The notes below the pieces were generated by a model, which searched no databases, had not been told where the DNA came from, and saw only the letters and a program-made list of their open reading frames with translations. DNA of 44,210 nucleotides from CAYVTD01 sp964577665 (GTDB taxonomy: Bacteria > Bacteroidota > Ignavibacteria > Kapaibacteriales > UBA2268): positions 1-44,210 of the forward strand of contig CAZOBD010000012.1 of NCBI GenBank assembly GCA_964577665.1, given 5' to 3'. This document shows positions 1 to 6,157 of the stretch, piece by piece. A program made the translations under genes and the position numbers. Each line of letters begins with the position of its first letter. Position 1 is the first letter of the stretch.

Positions 1-2705
1 CTCTCCAGATTCTCCTTGACTTTCTTCAATGATTCTTTCATGCTTTCCAGCTTTTCACGTTCATAGGCAACTACATTTTCAGGGGCGTTATTAACGAATT
101 TCTCATTTGAGAGCTTTTTCTCCGAACCGTTTATATTTCGCTCCAATCGATCTATTTCCTTTTGAAAACGTTTTCGCTCTTTACTCAAATCAATATCTCC
201 CGAAAGAATCAAATACACATTTGTTTCTCTAATGACAGAAGCAAGACAGTTTTCGGGTTTTTTACCGTTTGAAGTAACCGTAACATCATTGCTGCTGCCT
301 AATGTTTTTATTATCTTTGCCTGGGAGCTTAAAAATTCGGCAGTTTCTCCGTTATTGGCTGAAATCATTACAGGCGCTTTTTGGCTTGGTGCAAGATTAA
401 TACCGGAGCGAAGGCTTCTAATCTGCTCTATGATTATCTGCAAAAATGAGAATTTTTCCTCCAGTCCGGTGTCAATCAGGCTTTCGTCCAAATCCGGTAT
501 AGGCCGAACGCTGATGCTGTTACCGGTTTCACGAGGTTCGGTAAGGTGATATATTTCCTCTGTTATGAAGGGCATAACGGGATGCAGCAGTTTCAAAATA
601 TTCTCGTAAAGATTAGTTGCAAATTTTGTAAGGCACTGCTTGTAAACGGCATCATCGCTTTCGCCGAGCTGTACCTTTAAAATTTCCACGTACCAGTCGC
701 AGAAGTCACGCCAGATAAAATCGTAAAGAGTTTTGGAATAATCATTTACCTTGTAATTATCGAGCGACTTTCTGACATTTTTAATAGTGGTATGGAAGCG
801 TGAGAGTATCCATTTGTCAGCGAAACTCATCATATCTCCGGCAAGGTGCTTGTTTTCGTTTGCAGGGCATACATCGCTCAGATTAGCCATATCCCTTTTC
901 ATAATCAGAAATCTGCCTGCGTTCCACACTTTATTTGCAAAATTTCTGCCTATTTCCATGGATTTTATGTCTTGCTGCTCTACATCAACGTCCATCCTGA
1001 CATCATGACCGAGCGGCGAAAGAAAAATTATAGTGAAACGTACGGCATCTGCCCCGTATTTGTTGATTATATTCAGGGGATCGGGTGAGTTGCCGAGAGA
1101 TTTTGAAAGTTTTCTGCCCGTTCCGTCGCGAATCATACTGGTAAAATAAACATCTTTGAACGGAATTTCATTTTTGAATTTTTTCGAAGCCATAATCATT
1201 CTTGCCACCCAGAAGAAAATTATGTCAGGAGCCGTTACCAGCAAATCCGTAGGCAGGTAAGTTTCAAGTTCGTCAGTAGTTTCCGATTTCCCGTCGTGCA
1301 GCCATTTCATGGTGGTCATAGGCCAAAGCCATGAAGAAAACCATGTGTCGAGTACATCCTCATCCTGCCTCAAAGAGGCATCATCCGGCAGAAGTAGTTT
1401 TTTTATTGCCTCTTCTTTTGAGGAAGCAGCCGTGTAAGCGCCGTTTTCGGCATAATAGACCGGGATTCTGTGCCCCCACCATAGCTGACGCGAGATACAC
1501 CAGTCTTTGATATTTTCCAGCCAGTGTTCGTAAGTTTTTACCCAGTGATCGGGGAAAAAACGAATCTCTCTGTTCCTTACTGCATCAAGCGCATCTTTGG
1601 CAAGCGGTTTCATTTTCACAAACCACTGGTCGGAAAGGAACGGTTCTACGGGTTCTCCGCCGCGCTGCGAAAAACCGACGTTATGTGTGTAATCTTCGAT
1701 ATTTTCAATTAAATCCTGATCTTTCAGCGCTTTAACAATTGCCTTTCTCGCTTCGAATCTGTCCATGCCCGCGAAATCACCGGCGAGTTCGTTCATGGTA
1801 CCGTCGGGATTTATAGTTGCTGTCATTTCCAGATTGTGCCTCTCCCCGACCAAAAAGTCATTAGGATCGTGAGCAGGGGTGATTTTCACACAGCCCGTGC
1901 CGAATTCGGGGTCTGCATATTCGTCGGCTATTATCTTGACTTCCCTGCCAACAATGGGAACCACCACGGTTTCTCCTATTTTGTCTTTGTATCTTTCGTC
2001 GTTTGGATTAACTGCAACGGCTGTGTCGCCGAAAATTGTTTCGGGACGGACAGTGGCAACCTTAAGATATTCTGCCGAATCTTTGAAATAGTATCTCAAT
2101 GTGTAAAAATGTTCGTTTACTTCTCTGAACTCAACTTCTTCGTCGGAAAGTGCCGTCTGAGAAAGCGGAGACCAGTTGATGATGCGCTTTCCTTTGTAGA
2201 TAAGTCCTTCGTCGAAAAGGCGGATGAAAACCTCACGTACCGCATTTGAAGCGGATTCGTCCATTGTAAAGAGGGTTCTCTCCCAGTCGCAGGAAACGCC
2301 GAGTGTTCTAAGCTGTTTTAAAATTATACCGCCGTACTTTTCACGCCATTCCCAGACCTTTTCGATGAATTTTTCCCTTCCGAGGTCGTAACGGGTTATT
2401 CCTTCCTGTTTAAGCTGTTTTTCCACGCGGGTCTGGGTGGCAATACCTGCGTGGTCAGTGCCGGGAAACCAGCAGGACTCGTATCCGTCCATTCTTTTCC
2501 AGCGAATGTAAATATCCTGAAGAGTAATGTTTAAAACATGTCCGAAATGGAGTATGCCCGTAACGTTGGGCGGCGGCATTAAAATTGAATATGCTTTTTT
2601 GCCGGTTTTTGATGCTGCGGAATATACACCGCTTTTCATCCATTGCCGGTACCATTTTTCTTCAGCCGGCTTCGGCTCGTATGCCTTAGGAAATTCTTTG
2701 TTCAT
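1..2705 (-). CDS. valS: Valine--tRNA ligase (3' end outside window)
   Basis: Charges tRNA-Val with valine in the cytoplasm; class I aminoacyl-tRNA synthetase with an editing domain. The reading frame runs open from an ATG at 2703-2705 to the window edge, about 901 codons. Visible landmarks are the HIGH-type motif PPPNVTGILHFGH (residues about 44-56), the editing (CP1) region with TVRPETIFGDTAVAV, the WWGHRIP and DTWFSSWLWP segments, the KMSKS-type motif GRKLSKS near residue 530, and the C-terminal tRNA-binding coiled coil, still running at base 1. Normal ValRS length is about 870-900, so only the last residues and the stop are missing. The start codon lies only 5 bases from the edge of an intergenic repeat array (2711 onward), so its 5' leader is repeat-derived. 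No strong Shine-Dalgarno site is seen; GAAAG lies upstream. Identity is very secure. Confidence 0.97.
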   Translation of the reverse strand, partial: MNKEFPKAYEPKPAEEKWYRQWMKSGVYSAASKTGKKAYSILMPPPNVTGILHFGHVLNITLQDIYIRWKRMDGYESCWFPGTDHAGIATQTRVEKQLKQEGITRYDLGREKFIEKVWEWREKYGGIILKQLRTLGVSCDWERTLFTMDESASNAVREVFIRLFDEGLIYKGKRIINWSPLSQTALSDEEVEFREVNEHFYTLRYYFKDSAEYLKVATVRPETIFGDTAVAVNPNDERYKDKIGETVVVPIVGREVKIIADEYADPEFGTGCVKITPAHDPNDFLVGERHNLEMTATINPDGTMNELAGDFAGMDRFEARKAIVKALKDQDLIENIEDYTHNVGFSQRGGEPVEPFLSDQWFVKMKPLAKDALDAVRNREIRFFPDHWVKTYEHWLENIKDWCISRQLWWGHRIPVYYAENGAYTAASSKEEAIKKLLLPDDASLRQDEDVLDTWFSSWLWPMTTMKWLHDGKSETTDELETYLPTDLLVTAPDIIFFWVARMIMASKKFKNEIPFKDVYFTSMIRDGTGRKLSKSLGNSPDPLNIINKYGADAVRFTIIFLSPLGHDVRMDVDVEQQDIKSMEIGRNFANKVWNAGRFLIMKRDMANLSDVCPANENKHLAGDMMSFADKWILSRFHTTIKNVRKSLDNYKVNDYSKTLYDFIWRDFCDWYVEILKVQLGESDDAVYKQCLTKFATNLYENILKLLHPVMPFITEEIYHLTEPRETGNSISVRPIPDLDESLIDTGLEEKFSFLQIIIEQIRSLRSGINLAPSQKAPVMISANNGETAEFLSSQAKIIKTLGSSNDVTVTSNGKKPENCLASVIRETNVYLILSGDIDLSKERKRFQKEIDRLERNINGSEKKLSNEKFVNNAPENVVAYEREKLESMKESLKKVKENLE

Positions 2706-2710
2706 ATTGC

Positions 2711-3194
2711 TTTCATCTGTTTATTTTTGCCCCACCCTGACCCTCCCCAAAGGGAGGGAAATCATTAATTTAGCACCCTCCCCTTGGGGAGGGCAGGGGC
2801 GGGGTCTTTTCCGGTTTTTAATTTACATTACGTTTTTTTTCAATATATGGCAAATCTACCTAAAATAATCATCCCCTTATGTGATTTTCCCAAATCATGA
2901 GGGTTTCATCTGTTTATTTTTGCCCCACCCTAACCCTCCCCAAAGGGAGGGAACTGCATTCTTAATCTCCCTCCCCTTGGGGAGGGCCGGGGCGGGGTCT
3001 TTTCCGGTTTTTAATTTACATTACGTTTTTTTTCAATATATGGCAAATCTATCTAAAATAATCATCCCCTTGAGTGATTTTCACAAATCATGGGCGTTTC
3101 ATCTGTTTATTTTAAGCCCCACCCTAACCATCCACAAGATGAGGGAACTACATTCTTAATCTCCCTCCCCTTGGGGAGGGCAGGGGTGGGGTCT
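2711..3194. repeat. 193-bp tandem intergenic repeat, about 2.5 copies
   Basis: Units begin with TTTCATCTGTTTATTTT at 2711, 2904 and 3097, so the period is exactly 193 bp. Each full unit holds GC-rich nested palindromes (CCCTCCCC/GGGGAGGG arms inside a larger inverted repeat GCCCCACCC...GGGGCGGGGT), then an AT-rich part (TTTACATTACGTTTTTTTTC, ATATATGGCAAATCTACC) and the tail AATAATCATCCCCTT. The third unit breaks off after GGGGTCT at about 3194 and continues into a different palindrome. Related copies lie at 33112-33280 (inverted) and 39252-39358 (partial). No coding potential is credible here. Confidence 0.9.
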
Positions 3195-3202
3195 CTGCTT
3201 CC

Positions 3203-3235
3203 AGATGTCCAGCATCTGCCAGATGTTGGACATCT
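3203..3235 (+). repeat. Palindromic module AGATGTCC...GGACATCT
   Basis: A 33-nt near-perfect inverted repeat with 16-nt arms around a single central base, one mismatch, followed directly by TTTTTT on the plus strand, so it has the shape of an intrinsic terminator. The same module occurs at 4891-4923, 29051-29083, 29330-29362 and 39406-39438. Here it is fused to the end of the 193-bp array. Confidence 0.85.
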
Positions 3236-3254
3236 TTTTTCCACCTGCTGATAC

Positions 3255-3289
3255 GTCATTGCGGGGATCGAGGCGGCGAAGCAATCTCC
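3255..3289 (+). repeat. REP-like element (GTCATTGCGGGGATCGAGGC type)
   Basis: The stretch GTCATTGCG...GCGAAGCAATCTC has short inverted ends (ATTGC/GCAAT) and matches a second copy at 39457-39491 (GTCATTGCGAGGAGCGGAGC...). In both places it directly follows the AGATGTCC palindrome, separated by a short CCTGCTG-containing linker. It resembles widespread REP-type intergenic repeats; no transposase is nearby. Confidence 0.75.
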
Positions 3290-3310
3290 AGCCGTATGTT
3301 GATTTCTTTT

Positions 3311-3638
3311 TGTATATTTTCTCAAAAAACTTCTTTGTTAAACTAAAATCTTCAAAAAACAAATTTAAAAATTTTTAGTCTATATACGATATAAACCGGT
3401 AAAATTGCGTTAATTATTAATAAATTTTAAGTGAAAAATTAAAAAAATATAGTTAATAATTGAAAAATATTAGGTTTGATAAACTTTTTTTACGATATTT
3501 GCTCAATATGAAGAATATTTTTTTTGATATTTTTCAGTACTGATTTATTGATTAGGGAGCAAAACGAAAGACAAAACAGAGAAAACAAGACACAATTAAT
3601 TGATTTATTTATTTTTATAAAATTTTGAGGAGGTATCT
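3311..3638. other. AT-rich spacer upstream of the lipoprotein/LysM operon
   Basis: About 330 bases of very AT-rich DNA with no plausible gene on either strand. It probably carries the promoter for the 3639 operon. TAGGTTTG at 3471-3478 fits the Bacteroidota TAnnTTTG element but has no TTG at the usual distance upstream, so I do not call a promoter. A strong ribosome-binding site (GAGGAGG, 3627-3633) lies just before the ATG at 3639. Confidence 0.5.
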
Positions 3639-3977
3639 ATGTTATCACGGAGGCTGCTTACGGCGCTATTAATAGCAGCGCTTGGTCTAACTGCCGCATT
3701 CTTCAGCGGCTGCACCTGCCATCCAAACGAAGAACAACTTCAGGCACTGCGTGAACTTAAGCAAAAGGAACGCGATTTGAGCACACAGATCAGCAAAACA
3801 GAACGGGAAATCGGGAACCTAAGAGGCGAGATGAATGCCGTTCAGAAAGACCTTGACAAATGTAAAGACGATAAAGCATTCGTCAACAAACATCTTCCCA
3901 ACTGGCCTAATATCTGGCCCTCTGACATACGCTTTGAAGAGCCGAAAGAGGAAACACCGGAAGAAGAAGGCAAATAA
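3639..3977 (+). CDS. Small coiled-coil lipoprotein
   Basis: A 112-residue predicted lipoprotein. Residues 1-24 form a signal peptide with an Arg-rich start (MLSRR) and a hydrophobic core, ending in a lipobox FSGC with the modified Cys at 25. Residues about 30-80 are charged heptad-like helix (EEQLQALRELKQKERDLSTQ onward), consistent with a coiled coil. A short Trp/Pro segment (LPNWPNIWPSDI) and an acidic, Glu-rich tail follow. The start has an excellent GAGGAGG site. It lies 39 bp upstream of the LysM protein gene and is surely cotranscribed with it. By analogy with other small coiled-coil lipoproteins it may sit in the inner leaflet of the outer membrane, but no family is recognised and the function is unknown. 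Confidence 0.85.
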   Translation: MLSRRLLTALLIAALGLTAAFFSGCTCHPNEEQLQALRELKQKERDLSTQISKTEREIGNLRGEMNAVQKDLDKCKDDKAFVNKHLPNWPNIWPSDIRFEEPKEETPEEEGK

Positions 3978-4016
3978 TTTTTAATCTGTGTAATCAAATT
4001 TAAAGGAGATAATAAA

Positions 4017-4781
4017 ATGAAATTTTTTAATATTTTGTTGTTAGCGTTAATCTTGGCATTTACAACCGTTACTTCGGTAAATGCCCAAAAAGCTGAAAGC
4101 GAAATGACTTGTGAAGAATATGAAGTTCTTATGCAGGAATGGCAGCTCAAAGTTCAAAATCTTGAGCAAAAACTTGAGGAAATTTCCAAAGACCTTGAGA
4201 CTAATAAAGAAGAACTTGCATCTCTTCAGCAGCAGTTGAAAGACTGCAATAAAGAACTGTATTCTCTGCTCGGCGCCACTCTGGACGACATCGAAGCTTT
4301 CCGCCAGAGATTAGGCAAGCTCGACGGCAAGGTCCGAAACATGGAAAGACGCGAAAACAAGCAGGAAGAAATCGATGCAGTATGGGCAGAACTTAACGAA
4401 ATCCGTAAAAATAAACTCGCACTGCTGCCTGAATTTTATAATAAAATCGTTGACATTGCCCGCAGAATCAAAAATCTGAAAGTAAAAGAGGAACGCCCCA
4501 CGGGCTATACAGTCGGCACATGGGCAGAAGACCGCGACTGCCTCTGGAACATTGCAGGAAAAATGGAAATCTACGGCGATCCCTTCCAGTGGCCTAAAAT
4601 CTGGCACGACAACATGGACAAAATTCGAAATCCCGACATTATTCATCCGGGACAGGTTCTTACAATTCCTCCCAAAGGTCCAAAGACCGACGAGGAACTC
4701 AAAATGGAAAGAAGATACTGGCGCCAGAAACGCGAAGAATCAATGCAGGCTGAGCAGCCTCAAAAAGGCGGAAACGAATAA
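4017..4781 (+). CDS. Secreted coiled-coil protein with C-terminal LysM domain
   Basis: A 254-residue exported protein. Residues 1-23 are a Sec signal peptide (MKFFNILLLALILAF, cleavage near VNA-QK). Residues about 30-155 are Glu/Lys/Gln-rich helix with heptads, a probable coiled coil. Residues about 162-221 are a LysM module: it starts YTVGTWAEDRDCLWNIAGK and ends NPDIIHPGQVLTIP, the usual peptidoglycan-binding signature. A basic tail follows. The ribosome site AAAGGAG precedes the ATG. Second gene of an operon with the lipoprotein at 3639, closed by the terminator at 4806-4843. Lipoprotein plus LysM suggests a periplasmic pair bridging outer membrane and peptidoglycan; this is inference. Confidence 0.88.
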   Translation: MKFFNILLLALILAFTTVTSVNAQKAESEMTCEEYEVLMQEWQLKVQNLEQKLEEISKDLETNKEELASLQQQLKDCNKELYSLLGATLDDIEAFRQRLGKLDGKVRNMERRENKQEEIDAVWAELNEIRKNKLALLPEFYNKIVDIARRIKNLKVKEERPTGYTVGTWAEDRDCLWNIAGKMEIYGDPFQWPKIWHDNMDKIRNPDIIHPGQVLTIPPKGPKTDEELKMERRYWRQKREESMQAEQPQKGGNE

Positions 4782-4805
4782 TTTTTTAAAGAAGCATTAA
4801 AGAAA

Positions 4806-4843
4806 AATGTCCGGTATATAATAAAGTGCCGGACATTTTTTTT
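4806..4843 (+). terminator. Intrinsic terminator of the lipoprotein/LysM operon
   Basis: Perfect 9-bp stem AATGTCCGG (4806-4814) and CCGGACATT (4829-4837) with a 14-nt loop, running into a T-run to 4843. It lies 25 bases after the LysM gene stop. Confidence 0.92.
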
Positions 4844-4890
4844 ATAACAAACAGGGTAGAGTTCTTCTGTTTATTCTTACTTACAGTTTC

Positions 4891-4923
4891 AGATGTGCAA
4901 CATTTGCCAGATGTCGGACATCT
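4891..4923 (+). repeat. Diverged copy of the AGATGTCC palindromic module
   Basis: Same 33-nt module as at 29051, with several mismatches between the arms, followed by TTTTTCAT. Its scaffold remnant TTCTGTTTATTCTTACTT lies just upstream (about 4864-4884). Its right end at about 4930 is exactly where the S9-peptidase coding similarity begins, so it marks a rearrangement breakpoint. Confidence 0.75.
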
Positions 4924-4930
4924 TTTTCAT

Positions 4931-5430
4931 TTTATACAGGTCAAATAATCTGGGGTCTCTTGCCGTAGATAAAAAAAACACAGCATTTTTAGGTTTATTC
5001 CATTTAAGGAAACTTGCTTTTTCATTTTTGCCCGGTGTCAGGTCTTTGGATTCTCCGTTACTGCCTAAAAGATAAAGATGATTTATCTCATTGCCTCCTT
5101 TATCCGCCGAATAAATTATTTTATCTGTGCCGGGGACTTATTCCACTGAAAAAAAAGATTCCTTATCGGAAAAAGTCAGTTGAGTCCGGCGGCATGTTTC
5201 AATGTCAATTTCATACAAATTCATAATACCGGTTTGGTTGCTGCTTATAAGAATTTTCTTTTCAGAGGGAGAAAAAGCGCCCCCGCTTATCCGCTCATTG
5301 TCAAAAAACTGCTCTATTGTATATGTTTTAAAATCAACGTCTTTTCTTGTTTGACTTCTTTAGGATTGCAGCTTACGTTCATTATCCATAAAACAACAAA
5401 AATCAGTATTATATTTGAAAAATGTTACAT
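4931..5430 (-). pseudogene. Broken 5' fragment of an S9-family peptidase lipoprotein gene
   Basis: On the minus strand a good ribosome site (GAGGTG, 5434-5439) precedes ATG (5428-5430), but codon 2 is TAA (5425-5427). Past it, one frame reads a lipoprotein signal (FSNIILIFVVLWIMNVSCNP, lipobox NVSC). The frame then shifts near 5325-5360, and the second frame reads YTIEQFFDNERISGGAFSPS, SSNQTGIMNLYEID and QLTFSDKESFF. A second shift occurs at a four-base G run (5132-5135; CCCC on the coding strand), after which DKIIYSADKGGNEINHLYLL, DLTPGKNEKASF and ARDPRLFDLYKM follow. These segments, in order, match the N-terminal beta-propeller of Bacteroidota S9 (prolyl-oligopeptidase family) peptidases. 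Homology stops at the repeat at 4930; the rest of the propeller and the catalytic hydrolase domain are absent. Non-functional remnant. Confidence 0.88.
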
Positions 5431-5450
5431 AATCACCTCGTTTTTTTGTA

Positions 5451-5490
5451 TTTGCCAATATTTGCCAATATTTGCCAATATTTGCCAATA
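5451..5490 (+). repeat. Four perfect tandem copies of a 10-bp unit (TTTGCCAATA)
   Basis: Four identical units end 47 bases before the yjbQ start codon. The period is close to one helical turn. Each unit holds TTTG, the -33 core of Bacteroidota promoters. A TATATATG (5501-5508), one base off TAnnTTTG, lies downstream, but the nearest repeat TTG is 16 bases away, slightly short of the usual spacing. Confidence 0.9.
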
Positions 5491-5537
5491 TAATCACTAT
5501 TATATATGTAAGGTTTTAATAAAAATAAGGAAAATAT

Positions 5538-5963
5538 ATGAATATTTATCAGTTTGAAATAAGCATTAAGCCAAAGCCGCGCGGTTTCACTCTTATTACG
5601 GAAGAAGTTGAAAAGCAGGTACCCTCGCTGAAAAATATAAAATTGGGAATAGCTCATATTTTTATAATGCACACAAGCGCCGGACTGACCTTAAACGAAA
5701 ATGCGGATCCTTCCGTACGGCGGGATTTCGAGGTTTTTTTTAACAGGCTCGTGCCGGAAGAAACTTCCTTGTACGAACATACAGCCGAAGGCACCGACGA
5801 TATGGTCTCCCATATAAAAAATTCTCTATTGGGAAGCTCCGTTACGCTGCCTGTTAAAGACGGTCATTTTCACACAGGTACCTGGCAGGGCATTTACCTG
5901 TGCGAGTTCCGCAATCGCACCCGCAATAGAAAACTGACTATTACAATTTTCGGAGAGGAATAA
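5538..5963 (+). CDS. yjbQ: YjbQ/UPF0047 family protein (secondary thiamine-phosphate synthase-like)
   Basis: A 141-residue protein of the small, highly conserved YjbQ/UPF0047 family, full length. Visible family signatures: HTSAGLTLNENADPSVRRDF (residues about 46-65), YEHTAEGTDDMVSHIKNSLL (about 79-98), and the C-terminal HFHTGTWQGIYLCEFR (about 110-125). The conserved His, Asp and Glu residues of the putative active site are kept. E. coli YjbQ has weak thiamine-phosphate synthase activity, but the true role of the family is unsettled. AAGGAA precedes the ATG. It lies directly downstream of the 10-bp tandem repeat and appears to be a single-gene unit. Confidence 0.93.
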   Translation: MNIYQFEISIKPKPRGFTLITEEVEKQVPSLKNIKLGIAHIFIMHTSAGLTLNENADPSVRRDFEVFFNRLVPEETSLYEHTAEGTDDMVSHIKNSLLGSSVTLPVKDGHFHTGTWQGIYLCEFRNRTRNRKLTITIFGEE

Positions 5964-6157
5964 TAGACAAAGCACATTTGATAATCTAAAATTATGCACC
6001 AGCTTCAAAAAGGGGGTAAAGAATAACAATATATCCGATACTTTCTTATTTTTTTTAGTTAGTCGGAAATTTTTTCTTTATTCCTTAAAAATTCCTTAAA
6101 TTATACGTTTTTGAAAAGAGTAATTTGTATTAACGGAGAAAATGGTTTAGAGGAAAT

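Noticed and set aside
2711..3194. CRISPR-like array
   Set aside because: Repeat units are 193 bp with no short repeat plus unique spacer pattern, and no cas genes are present.
2527..3362. Several open frames on both strands inside the 193-bp array and its flanks
   Set aside because: They repeat with the array, are rich in Pro and Gly from GC palindromes, and have no ribosome sites; they are by-products of the repeat.
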